Source: Trichomonas tenax (taxonomy: Eukaryota > Parabasalia > Trichomonadida > Trichomonadidae). Taken from it: a stretch of DNA of 29,306 nucleotides. A program made the translations under genes and the position numbers. The stretch's first letter is position 1. Each line of letters opens with the position of its first letter. This document shows positions 16,716-25,403 of this stretch, piece by piece. The stretch spans positions 1-29,306 of the forward strand of contig JALKBU010000648.1 in the NCBI GenBank assembly GCA_023091735.1. The letters are read 5' to 3'. The notes under the pieces were generated by a model that was given only the letters and a program-made list of their open reading frames with translations, was not told the origin of the DNA and did no database searches.

Positions 16716-18530
16716 ATGTCTGGTCAACCACGTGTTTTATTGAGTCCCGAGGCCGCAGAGAACGCCCGCATCTGCATTCAGTTGCAGGATATGATGACAA
16801 AGGTCGACGAATCGAACATCGAAGCGACACAAAACGCAATTTTAAATTCGATTTTTGCAACAAATAAGAATTTGGTTGCTATTCTCGTCGAAACAATCTT
16901 CGTTTCAGCGAAATACCATCCACCGAAGATCTACTTATACGCGCAAATGGTCGCATTCTTCATCAAAAATGCAAATCCAGCTAACTCGCTCAGTTTGCTT
17001 AAGCCACACTTCATGAGATACATCACACGTTCTCCTGACAACGACTCAAGATTCACAGACAAACTTCCGCTTTTCTTCTTCTTGGCTTCGGCTTTCAAAT
17101 ATGGCGCAGTTCCATTATCGGACATCTCCACTCATATTTGCAGGTGGTTGAACGAGAAGACACTTTCACCAAACCAACTTTTTATTTTATATTTCTTGTT
17201 CTTACCACAATTGGATTCAATGGAAGGCGACTTCGCAGAACAGATCCACAGGATTGTCTCTGTCAAGAAATCTGATGGCAGGATCAATCAGCTTCTTCTT
17301 CCACTTTATCCGATGATCGCTGATTTAAGAGCTGACAATTACAAACTTCACAGTGAAATCATCAAGTACGGCTGCTTGCAGAACTCCCTTGAATATATCC
17401 TCAAGTTTGACCACGAAGAAGCCCTAAAGCAATACATCTCTATTAGAAAGGCCACATCAGCAGGTTTCGATCCAAACATGATCATTCCTGTCTTTCCACT
17501 CGAGCCATCCCTTTTCTTACACTCAGGACCAACAGTCTTGCAGTACGCTGCTTTCCACGGAGCCATCAAGTGCTTCAAACTCTTGTTGGAGAATGGCGCC
17601 CAAATTAACAAGCTTGGATCTGTTTCTAAGCACCACACAATCCACTACGCCATCGATGGACAGAATTTCGAGATCTTCAAGCTCGTCCGCGAACGCGATG
17701 ATTACACAGACGCCTGCTTAAGAGTTTGTGCTCAATTCAAGAACGACGCTATCTTCGATTATCTCTATCCGATCATCGAAAAGACACCAGAGTTCCCACA
17801 CGAAATCAAGAGAGTTATGAAGCAATGCGCTAAGTCCAACAACTTCAAAGTACTTCAATTCTGCTTAGAGAAGGGCCATGATCACGATATTACATATAGA
17901 AACGGTCATAAGCTCGGCCACTTCGCTGCCGAAATGGGTAACACAGGCATTTTATACTTCTTGTACATCTTCAAGGCCATCGACATCAACTGCCCAGCGC
18001 AATGGGGTATGACACCGCTCCATCTCGGCGCTAAGCTTGGCTATAATTCCATTGTCAACTTCCTTCTTTCATTGGAAGGAATCTCAGTGAACGCAAGAAC
18101 AAACAGCGGCTGGACACCATTACACCTTTCCGCAATGAAGGGCCACATGGGCATCTCCACACAGCTTCTTAACTTCGAAGGAATCGAAAAGGAGCCAAGA
18201 GACTCAGAAGGCAACACACCACTCCATTACTCAGCTCAAGAAGGTTATTGCGACATCACATCTCTCTTAATCAAGAAGGGAGTCAATGCTAATGTCCAGA
18301 ATGGAAAAGGAAACACTCCACTTCATCTCGCTGCTCTCAAGAATCAAGGCGAAATCGTTGCTTTCCTCCTCAACCAAGAAAGCGTTGACCTTAACATCAT
18401 GAACGAGGATGGACTCAAGGCATTCGATCTCGGCAATGAAGCAACAACACAGCTTTTCCTAAACAAGTATCCAGATATGAAGCCAACAGAAGTTGAATCC
18501 GATCTCAAGAAGAAATGCCGCATCTGCTGA
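16716..18530 (+). CDS. Ankyrin-repeat protein with lysine-rich CxxC C-terminus
   Basis: The 604-aa protein has a helical N-terminal half (about 1-265) without a recognised fold, of the sort found in many trichomonad ankyrin proteins. Degenerate repeats start near residue 272 (TVLQYAAFHGAIKCFKLLLENGA). Four good ankyrin repeats begin near 430, with signatures WGMTPLHLGAKLG, SGWTPLHLSAMKG, EGNTPLHYSAQEG and KGNTPLHLAALKN. The protein ends in LKKKCRIC. A cysteine four from the end behind lysines resembles a CaaX prenylation box with a polybasic region, although the arginine at the first 'a' position is not ideal. Ankyrin arrays bind proteins; the partner cannot be inferred. Confidence is high for the fold and low for lipidation. 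Confidence 0.93.
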   Translation: MSGQPRVLLSPEAAENARICIQLQDMMTKVDESNIEATQNAILNSIFATNKNLVAILVETIFVSAKYHPPKIYLYAQMVAFFIKNANPANSLSLLKPHFMRYITRSPDNDSRFTDKLPLFFFLASAFKYGAVPLSDISTHICRWLNEKTLSPNQLFILYFLFLPQLDSMEGDFAEQIHRIVSVKKSDGRINQLLLPLYPMIADLRADNYKLHSEIIKYGCLQNSLEYILKFDHEEALKQYISIRKATSAGFDPNMIIPVFPLEPSLFLHSGPTVLQYAAFHGAIKCFKLLLENGAQINKLGSVSKHHTIHYAIDGQNFEIFKLVRERDDYTDACLRVCAQFKNDAIFDYLYPIIEKTPEFPHEIKRVMKQCAKSNNFKVLQFCLEKGHDHDITYRNGHKLGHFAAEMGNTGILYFLYIFKAIDINCPAQWGMTPLHLGAKLGYNSIVNFLLSLEGISVNARTNSGWTPLHLSAMKGHMGISTQLLNFEGIEKEPRDSEGNTPLHYSAQEGYCDITSLLIKKGVNANVQNGKGNTPLHLAALKNQGEIVAFLLNQESVDLNIMNEDGLKAFDLGNEATTQLFLNKYPDMKPTEVESDLKKKCRIC

Positions 18531-18843
18531 GGAATTTTATTCTTGATTTTTCATGTGTTTTACGCAAAGAAAACATCACGAATAGTAAATACATTTTAAC
18601 TTTTCTTAATTTCACTTTTATCAACGCAATTTCGTATAATAATTGGAATCTTAATGTTAAATGCTATCTTGTTGTACATTCGAAACTAATGACTGTGGTG
18701 ATGATATGATTATATTTGAAATTAGCTAAATCATTTTAGAAATAGATTTAAATATCAAAAGATTCCTTATGAAATTTTGATATGTAAAATTTTGTAAAAT
18801 GTCATATGGCAAAATATTTTTTGTCAGTTTTAAATTTTAAACA
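18531..18843. other. Intergenic region before the coiled-coil gene
   Basis: 313 nt of AT-rich DNA. TCAGTTTTAAATT at 18824-18836 is a weak initiator match (about 9 of 13) placed 18 nt before the next ATG. Nothing else is supported; the ORF at 18515-18709 is a chance reading. Confidence 0.5.
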
Positions 18844-19737
18844 ATGGCAACAGAAAAGATTGCAGATCTTAAAGTTAAAATCGAAAAACTGAAAGAAGCA
18901 GAGTTAAAACTAAGGAACGAGATAGATGAAGGAAGAATGGAGCTCGAGCAGTTAAATACTTCAATACAAAGAGGAGAAATAGAGCTTGATTTGATTAACG
19001 ATGCATTTGCGCTTAAGTTCGGTGATGTCAGCGAGTCTGAAAAGAGATCAATGCTAAATGCGATGGATCAAGAAAATCAAATTGAAATTCTTGAAGCACA
19101 GCTCTCATTAGAGACAGAAAAGGCACGGCAGGCAGAACTGGAACTCGTAAGATTGAAAGGAATTGCGCCAGTTGCTCCTGTTCAAGAAATTGATATTCGA
19201 ACCTTTGAAAATCAAGAAAAAGAACTTACAGAAACGCTTAAATCACAGAAAATACGAAATTCAAAACGTGAAAAGAACATTAGACTTCTAGACTCAAAAA
19301 TCGCGTCAATTCTCGTCGAATTAGAAGAAATCGATAAAAAAGTTGCTGAAAGAGAGCAATACGAAAAGGAACTCGCTGAGAAGCAAAAGGATGCTGATAA
19401 TCTTCAAGAAGAAATCAATAATTGCTCAAATCAATATAAATCACAAAATCAAGCTGTTAAAGATATGCAAGAAAAGCTAGAAGAAGCAAACAAAGAAATT
19501 GATGAAATCAACGCTTTAATTGAACAAAATCAAGATTTCTTTGAATCTCAAATTAAAGAAGGATCTGAATTACAGAACTTACTTGAGTATATCAATGACT
19601 CGAATGAAGTTTGGGAACAAAGTAAATTAGATCATGAAGCGTTTCAAAAAAGATCAACAAAGATAAGATCAACTTTAACAGACATGCTTCAGGAGATTAC
19701 ATCTCTTATCGATGTTATTAAGGCTGAAATGGAATAA
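18844..19737 (+). CDS. Coiled-coil protein of unknown function
   Basis: The 297-aa protein is made almost entirely of charged heptad-like helix. MATEKIADLKVKIEKLKEAELK opens it, followed by long E/K/Q-rich stretches to the end. There is one probable break near residues 115-120 (GIAPVAPVQEI), where proline and small residues separate two coiled-coil blocks of about 110 and 175 residues. There is no signal peptide, membrane segment or catalytic motif. Rod proteins of this kind often belong to the cytoskeleton or flagellar apparatus, but nothing here identifies a specific family. An initiator-like element 18 nt upstream supports the start. Confidence 0.85.
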   Translation: MATEKIADLKVKIEKLKEAELKLRNEIDEGRMELEQLNTSIQRGEIELDLINDAFALKFGDVSESEKRSMLNAMDQENQIEILEAQLSLETEKARQAELELVRLKGIAPVAPVQEIDIRTFENQEKELTETLKSQKIRNSKREKNIRLLDSKIASILVELEEIDKKVAEREQYEKELAEKQKDADNLQEEINNCSNQYKSQNQAVKDMQEKLEEANKEIDEINALIEQNQDFFESQIKEGSELQNLLEYINDSNEVWEQSKLDHEAFQKRSTKIRSTLTDMLQEITSLIDVIKAEME

Positions 19738-20140
19738 TTTTACATGATATTATTTCGATTTTGAATATCGTATATAAGTTTATTATCATTGTTTTCTTAC
19801 TCTTTATATATGCATTGTATTTGTTTTGTTTGGATAAAATTTATGTTGTAACTATATATCAATAATTTTTTAAAATATTCTTTTAAATATCAAAGTTATA
19901 AACTGAATTTCATGTGATTTCATATATGTAATGCATACAATTATTAAAGCATGATAAGTTATCTTCGAAACTCATTTTAAATAATCAAATTTAAACTTTT
20001 TAAACATAAAATCAATTTTTGAACATTGTTAATATAATTATCATTATTAAGATTTGATTTCTATATTGTGATTAAGTTTATTTTAAATAAGATCATATTT
20101 CATGAAATAGAAAAAAGATTTTAAAAATATCACATATAAT
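19738..20140. other. Convergent intergenic region, coiled-coil gene / kinase
   Basis: About 400 nt of very AT-rich DNA between two converging stop codons. No ORF, RNA or repeat of note was seen. Confidence 0.6.
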
Positions 20141-21469
20141 CTATTGAAGTAATTTCTTTGCGTATAAGAGACCAGAAACCACAAGGAAAAGAATGAAAAC
20201 TGTTGCAGACGGCCCGAAAATCCTTTCTCCGAGTAAAATGATGGCGAAGGAGATGCAAATAGCTAAGAACTGGTTTGAATCGATCCACACCATCACAGGA
20301 TGGTTCCTGATTGCTGGAGGTAACTCACCGAAGAGATGGCTCTTTGGCTCTGGCGCCTTCGCTATCGGTCTTTCGACAATCTCGACATCTTGTGTATATC
20401 TCTGTAAAACGCGTGTAGCGCGCATTTTTGACATTCCGCCATTGATTGAATCTTCATCGCCCTTCTCAACCTTTCCTTCCTCATCCATAGAAGCGTACTC
20501 GTATTCTTCCTCTTCATCGTTGAGCAAGAGCTTGAAATCGATCGGCTCTCTAATGACATCCATGAACAAAGCGCGGCGATCGAGGTTTTCTGCACGCTTG
20601 ATGAACGGATGCTTGAGTAAGTCGTTTGGCTTTGGCCTCTTCTCGGCATCCATCGTTGTGCACTCGTGAACGAAGTTGACGAACTCTTGTGTGTATTTGT
20701 TTCCACGGCGGAATCCTGGGAAACCTTTTGTAGAAATTTCGACTAAAGCGCGTGTGTACGGGAGCTCAGCATACGGTGGCTGGCCCTCTGCGAGCTCGAC
20801 TGCTGTGATACCGAGTGACCAGATGTCTGCTGGGAATCCATAGTTTTCTTTGTTCATGATTTCGGGTGCCATCCAATAAGGAGTGCCTGTAATTGTCTGG
20901 GTGTTTGCCTGTGACGAAGAACCGAACTGCCTGGAGATACCGAAGTCTGTCAGCTTAAGTTGGCAATTTTTATTGATCAAAATGTTGCCGGCCTTAACAT
21001 CGTGGTGTAAGACACGGAATTGGTTGTGGAGGATTGAAAGGGCCGTGATCATGTCCTTCATAATGATAGATATTTGATCTTCATTGAATGTGATTTTCTT
21101 CGTGCGCATGATGTCGTGGAGTGATCCACGATCGCAGAATTCGAGCAGAATCATAGGGTTGTGGTTGAAATCGATAGAGCCGTAGTATTGTACTGTGAAT
21201 GGAGACATAACTGTTCTAAGTAAGTCAACTTCACGTGCTAAGTGTGTTTTGCTGGTCTTCGTCATCTTCTCGGCGTTGACGGACTTTCCAGCCATGTGGA
21301 TTCCACTTGGAATGTGCTCCATTTCGTAGACATCGCCAAATCCACCGGAACCGATCTGTCTTATCTGCTTGAACAGCTGGCTGACATCTGTGCCGTCCTC
21401 CATCGACCACTTGAAGTCGTGTCCGATGTGTGTAATGTGTTGAAAGTCTTTTGGTGCAGAAATCTCCAT
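20141..21469 (-). CDS. STE20-type protein kinase with C-terminal membrane anchor
   Basis: In the 442-aa protein a complete Ser/Thr kinase domain spans about residues 34-290. The glycine loop is GSGGFG (40-45). The ATP lysine is K62 in AGK. The catalytic loop is HHDVKAGN (155-162) with aspartate 157 and asparagine 162. DFG is at 175-177 and the STE20 signature GTPYWMAPE at 195-203. The usual HRD is HHD, so the arginine that normally reads activation-loop phosphorylation is missing. After an acidic linker (EEEEYEYASMDEEG, about 319-332) come two hydrophobic segments, about 401-413 and 421-436, ending in the short basic tail KKLLQ. This suggests a hairpin or tail anchor holding the kinase on the cytosolic face of a membrane, perhaps ER or hydrogenosome. 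The membrane and substrate are unknown. No initiator match was found; TAACGA on the coding strand lies 27-32 nt upstream. Confidence 0.94.
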   Translation of the reverse strand: MEISAPKDFQHITHIGHDFKWSMEDGTDVSQLFKQIRQIGSGGFGDVYEMEHIPSGIHMAGKSVNAEKMTKTSKTHLAREVDLLRTVMSPFTVQYYGSIDFNHNPMILLEFCDRGSLHDIMRTKKITFNEDQISIIMKDMITALSILHNQFRVLHHDVKAGNILINKNCQLKLTDFGISRQFGSSSQANTQTITGTPYWMAPEIMNKENYGFPADIWSLGITAVELAEGQPPYAELPYTRALVEISTKGFPGFRRGNKYTQEFVNFVHECTTMDAEKRPKPNDLLKHPFIKRAENLDRRALFMDVIREPIDFKLLLNDEEEEYEYASMDEEGKVEKGDEDSINGGMSKMRATRVLQRYTQDVEIVERPIAKAPEPKSHLFGELPPAIRNHPVMVWIDSNQFLAICISFAIILLGERIFGPSATVFILFLVVSGLLYAKKLLQ

Positions 21470-21530
21470 TTTTTATTTTATTTTTATTAGAAAAATCGTT
21501 ATTGTAAAATCATACTTTTGTATTTTTGGT

Positions 21531-21549
21531 ATCTATATAGTATATAGAT
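21531..21549. promoter_or_regulatory. Perfect palindrome upstream of the kinase gene
   Basis: ATCTATATA, a single G, then TATATAGAT: two exact 9-bp half-sites about 62-80 nt upstream of the kinase ATG. Such symmetry could bind a dimeric regulator, but A/T palindromes also occur by chance here. Confidence 0.25.
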
Positions 21550-21814
21550 TATGTTTTTATCAAAAAAAATTTCTTTTATTATGGAAATTTATTGGCACAA
21601 ATACCGAATTACAAAATTATTGATGCGTGATGTGTTCTATCGTCTTCTCTTGGTACTGATTCAACATAATTTTCTTGTAATGGCTTGTTTTCACACTATT
21701 TGTTGTTAATTTGAGATATTTTAGGCTTTACACTCTTATCACACATCATAATTTATATAATTTGTCTCCTTCTGAATATGTTTTCTTAGCATATCTATGT
21801 CTATCTACTAAAGA

Positions 21815-22048
21815 TCATGAAAGATATCGAAAGTCAATAAAATGTTCTAATAATAGATTAGTAATAGTGAAATTCATAGATACTATGATAGCTTTAAAAG
21901 AATCTAATGTTTTACAAGTAGATTTCAAAATATATTCGAAATATTTTGCAAATTTATGATTGATATGATCATTAGAATAAAAATGGCCTAGACTTTCATA
22001 TTCAAGATATTTTACCATATCTCGATCTCCAATCTCAAAATTTGAATT
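21815..22048 (-). pseudogene. Possible decayed gene fragment (ankyrin-family-like text)
   Basis: On the minus strand an open stretch includes EIGDRDMVKYLEYESLGHFYSNDHI, with amino-acid composition more protein-like than other spacer ORFs. The phrase 'GD-x-x-MVKYL' recalls an ankyrin repeat helix. It is only about 75 codons, is bounded by stops at both ends and has no supported promoter. It may be chance or a relic. Confidence 0.15.
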
Positions 22049-22239
22049 CTAAAAAAGAAATGTTAATGAAATTGTTCTGTATAGCTATCTTTAATATATA
22101 TAATTTCTTAGAAAAATCATAATTCAATAAGCAAATTCACAATAACACATTTATTTAGTTGAAATCGATTAAAATCTGGCTCAAATTAACAAATAAAAAC
22201 ATAAAATTTATCAAACACAAAAAAAACAACACAAGTTAA

Positions 22240-22767
22240 CTAGTTACGACCTATTGGCGTCCAAGTAATTGGTTGATCTTCTGATTGGCAAATCATTCTG
22301 TAAGTTCCATCATCAGTCTCATCCACTTGTACCACTAACGACGCTGGACCCTTTAGAGCGAAAACCTTCGATCCCTTGTCTTTCTTACACATCTGTATGT
22401 CTTGATCAGTCACCCAGCCCAGATTTGCAAACATGTCTGAGTTCGTAAGTTCCTCTATCTGTGCGTCAAGAAAGGCGCTAATATGTAGTAGTTCACTCTC
22501 ACTGTCCTTTAAGACATTGTGAAGATTTTGCATTTCTGAATTAGTGTTCCGTGCTGTCCACTTTATCTTTGACTTTCCGCATCTTTCGACCAATCCTATT
22601 CCCTGCAACACATTAGTTACATCATACAATCTTCTTTTGGAAGCATCGAGGATTTCAGATGCTTTCGAGATTTCTATCTCAGCGTCGGTCGAGCTCTTGA
22701 GTAGGTTGATGAAGTCCTGTGTGAGGGATGATAAAGATTGCTTCCCCTGCTCCCCTTTATCGCTCAT
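22240..22767 (-). CDS. Compact E2F-like transcription factor
   Basis: The 175-aa protein has a winged-helix DNA-binding domain at about residues 12-72, including the E2F core KRRLYDVTNVLQGIGLVERCGKSKIKW (44-70). The RRxYD motif (45-49) contacts DNA in E2F/DP proteins. A helical dimerisation stretch follows (about 78-108). Then comes a marked-box-like segment, WVTDQDIQMCKKDKGSKVFALKGP (118-141), resembling the YVTYQDI...VIAIKAP stretch of classical E2Fs. The protein ends about 25 residues later, so it lacks the long acidic tail that carries activation and retinoblastoma-binding functions in animal E2F1-5. It probably pairs with a DP partner to control cell-cycle genes, either as a repressor or with a partner supplying activation. 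AACGG at 22790-22794 and TAACGA at 22809-22814 lie upstream. Confidence 0.9.
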   Translation of the reverse strand: MSDKGEQGKQSLSSLTQDFINLLKSSTDAEIEISKASEILDASKRRLYDVTNVLQGIGLVERCGKSKIKWTARNTNSEMQNLHNVLKDSESELLHISAFLDAQIEELTNSDMFANLGWVTDQDIQMCKKDKGSKVFALKGPASLVVQVDETDDGTYRMICQSEDQPITWTPIGRN

Positions 22768-23532
22768 CCCCTTCTTTTTTTAATTTCTAAACGGTATTTT
22801 GAAATTTTTAACGAAAAAATATTTTCAAAACATATAACTCGTTCTAGACTTGATTTTGATACAAAATAAATATTTAAAATATATTGCATAATATTAAATA
22901 TTGATATTCCAGCATTAATTTTGTTGCATTTATCTAGATTATATAATTTTTCATAGTTAATAAAATCGATAATATCATGAAACTATTATAAAATCATAAC
23001 AACTAAGTTAATTCCTATAAAGCACCTTAATGAAAAGTCTCTATATCAAAGATTGAATGAGATAATTTTCTTATCTAAATTTTTATTTCAATAGGAAACA
23101 TTAAATCCTTTATAAATAGATTTTGATTGAGATATCTATAGCTGCAGTACCAATGTTTTAGCTTTAAATACTACTCAATATTGTATATGATAAATCAAAA
23201 CAAATTTCATATGGAAATATATTAATTTTGCTTTAAGAATAAACAAACACAGAATAATTTTATCCAAATACTCTGTGCCAATTGATGATTACATGTTTCG
23301 AAATTGATGATTCAATTAACAAATATCAACATATATAATTATCTTTATGCCTCAACTAGAATGGAGAAGTAGTATCTAAATCCTTTATATAAGTTACTCA
23401 TAGAATGATTTTATATTTTTTGATACATAAAATAAACAGAAATACATAATTTTCTCATTGGATATATAATATATAGGCTATGGATATATTAAAAATGATA
23501 AGGAAATGGCCCAATTCGGAGATATTACAAAA

Positions 23533-23540
23533 AACGGTTT
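23533..23540 (+). promoter_or_regulatory. M3-type (Myb-like) core promoter element
   Basis: AACGGTTT fits every position of the trichomonad M3 element as I recall it, (A/G/T)(A/G)C(G/C)G(T/C)T(T/A). It lies 5' of the TCA start site at 23543-23545 and about 31 nt before the ATG. A second, inverted CCGTT follows at 23547-23551. Confidence 0.6.
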
Positions 23541-23542
23541 TT

Positions 23543-23555
23543 TCATCCGTTAGAA
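23543..23555 (+). promoter_or_regulatory. Weak initiator of the DM10 gene
   Basis: TCATCCGTTAGAA shares the TCA core and pyrimidines with the initiator but diverges after that. It sits 26 nt before the ATG at 23571 and directly after the M3-type element, as expected for a combined core promoter. Confidence 0.4.
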
Positions 23556-23570
23556 AGAAAAAACAAAAGA

Positions 23571-25316
23571 ATGAGTACTCTGAGCACGAAGACTTCTCCA
23601 TTCTTCCCAGGCTACGACTTCCGCTCAGGACAGCAGCCGAAGCCGAAGAATCAGTCTTTGGTCGTTGTCAGCGGTCTGATGAAAACAACGACGCCAGATC
23701 CAAGCATTCTCGACATTCAAATCGCAGAAACGAAAAGGAAATTAGCAGCCCTTCAAGGCGCACAACCAGACGCGACTCAGCGCACATCATTTGTCCCCGA
23801 TCTTCAACCAAACGAACCACAAGAATCTTACGCACTTCGTTTTTACGCATATTTCCAGCAGAGCCTTACGGAAGCACCAGGCGAGACATTCAGAATCCGA
23901 TACGTCAAGATCTTCCTCTACACGGAAGATGATACGATTATGATCGAAGAAGAAAAATCTAGGAACGCAGGAATGACACAGGGTGTGATTTTGCGTAGAA
24001 TGAGAGTCCAGAACCCCAACGCCGCGCAATACGGAGCAACTTACATTGTTGAAGATTTCAATGTTGGGTTAAATGTCGACATTGGAGGCATTGTTTACCA
24101 CATCTATGATTGTGACCAGTTCACACGCAACTACATGCAGTCTATCGGCATCCAGATCGGCGAAAAGGAAGAAGTTCCAGAAGATTTATATTCAATCAAG
24201 AGGAAACTCACAGAAAGACCGATCCGCGTTTCGAAATGCAACCCAGATCCAACAAATCTCGCAAACTTCCTCAAATACGATGGCAAAGTTCTCAGATTTT
24301 ACGCTGTTTGGGATGATTCTAAGAATTTGTTCGGTGAAAAGCGCAAATTCGTCATCATTTACTTCTTGGTCGACGGAAGAATCGAAATCAGACAAGTTAA
24401 CGAGCCTTCATCAGGACGTGATCCAGTTGCAAGATTCCTCGCTAAAACACAGCTCAAGAACCCGCGCACAGGTCAGTACTACACAGACGCAGACCTTATG
24501 GTTGGAGAGACAGTCACAGCATTCGGCAGAAACTTCTTAATCTACGATGCCGATGAGTTCACGAAGCAGTTCCTCGACGAGAAGTACGGCATCCACGACT
24601 GGACGCCAATCAAGCAGAAAGACCCAAGCGAGATCTCGCTCTCCACATCAGATGAGCCGCCGTATAACGGCTGGGGTGATGAGGAGGACAGCCTTGGATA
24701 CTGCCACTCACTGCACCCGAAGCCACCACGCAAAAACATCGTCAAGTTACTCAACAACGATGGAAAGGTTCTCAGATTCAAGGCTGAGTTCAAGAACCCA
24801 GCGCCAGTCGACGAGGGCCGTACATTCGTTATCGCCTTCTACACAGCTGATGACAAGCTCGCTGTCTTCGAGACTCCAAGGAGAAACTCTGGCTTCAAGG
24901 CAGGAAAGTTCATCCAGAAGGGACTGTACAAGAATTTGCCAGCTGGTCGTAACTTCGTTGCTCAGGACTTCTATGTCGGCGCTGAGATCGTTGTTAACTC
25001 TTACAGATTCACTCTCACAGATGCAGATGAGTACGCTTACAACCAGATGGAAGCAGAGCCAGAGGAGTTTCCTGTTGCAGATCTCTCTAAGATCGTCGAG
25101 GATCTCAGGAGACAACCATACCTCGTCGAGGCTCTTAGAAAGGAGTTGGAGGCAACAGATCCAGAACTCAAGGGTCTCGTTCCAAAGGATGACGCGGTGA
25201 AGTTGATGGTGAGAGTCCTCAAGCTCGAGTACCACCAGGCTATTACAGTTTCAAGGAGGTTCTCAGACGATAAGTTGTTCAATTACTTCGATTTCATCGG
25301 CGTATTCTCCAAGTAA
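23571..25316 (+). CDS. Triple-DM10 flagellar doublet protein (EFHC1 / Rib72 type)
   Basis: The 581-aa protein has three DM10 domains at about residues 86-185, 235-335 and 393-490. Each opens with a LRF-x-A-x-F/W strand (LRFYAYF, KVLRFYAVW, KVLRFKAEF) and closes with a Y/TD[AC]D-[EQ][FY] motif (YDCDQFTRNYM, YDADEFTKQFL, TDADEYAYNQM). This is the arrangement of EFHC1/EFHC2 and Chlamydomonas Rib72, microtubule inner proteins that bind inside the A-tubule of flagellar doublets. The tail (about 500-581) is helical and ends FNYFDFIGVFSK, like the degenerate EF-hand tail of that family; no complete calcium loop is visible. An N-terminal Ser/Thr/Pro region with FFPGYDF matches the family's N-terminal 'LPG' style leader. 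A flagellar role agrees with the dynein gene in the same window. The start is supported by the M3/initiator pair. Confidence 0.93.
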   Translation: MSTLSTKTSPFFPGYDFRSGQQPKPKNQSLVVVSGLMKTTTPDPSILDIQIAETKRKLAALQGAQPDATQRTSFVPDLQPNEPQESYALRFYAYFQQSLTEAPGETFRIRYVKIFLYTEDDTIMIEEEKSRNAGMTQGVILRRMRVQNPNAAQYGATYIVEDFNVGLNVDIGGIVYHIYDCDQFTRNYMQSIGIQIGEKEEVPEDLYSIKRKLTERPIRVSKCNPDPTNLANFLKYDGKVLRFYAVWDDSKNLFGEKRKFVIIYFLVDGRIEIRQVNEPSSGRDPVARFLAKTQLKNPRTGQYYTDADLMVGETVTAFGRNFLIYDADEFTKQFLDEKYGIHDWTPIKQKDPSEISLSTSDEPPYNGWGDEEDSLGYCHSLHPKPPRKNIVKLLNNDGKVLRFKAEFKNPAPVDEGRTFVIAFYTADDKLAVFETPRRNSGFKAGKFIQKGLYKNLPAGRNFVAQDFYVGAEIVVNSYRFTLTDADEYAYNQMEAEPEEFPVADLSKIVEDLRRQPYLVEALRKELEATDPELKGLVPKDDAVKLMVRVLKLEYHQAITVSRRFSDDKLFNYFDFIGVFSK

Positions 25317-25403
25317 GAAAAGAGAATTGTCTTAGATTTTATTTTTTTATATGATGCCTGTAATAACAAAAACGAAACATAAAACTCTGATTATTATTTA
25401 CCT

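Larger units (their letters stand above)
21470..22239. other. Intergenic region between kinase and E2F-like gene
   Basis: 770 nt, AT-rich. It holds TAACGA (minus strand, 21501-21496) in the kinase leader and an 18-of-19 palindrome at 21531-21549. The overlapping ORFs 21711-21959 (+) and 21815-22018 (-) are discussed with the feature at 21815. Confidence 0.5.
22768..23570. other. Divergent intergenic region, E2F-like gene / DM10 gene
   Basis: 803 nt, AT-rich, no RNA gene recognised. Promoter-like words cluster at both ends: AACGG and TAACGA near the E2F-like gene, and AACGGTTT plus a TCA initiator near the DM10 gene. Confidence 0.55.

Noticed and set aside
18515..18709. 64-codon ORF after the ankyrin gene
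   Set aside because: It begins inside the ankyrin coding end in another frame and continues into AT-rich spacer.
23480..23932. 150-codon ORF starting upstream of the DM10 gene
   Set aside because: It is in a different frame; its basic Arg/Ser-rich text is a shadow, and the DM10 frame carries the conserved domain.
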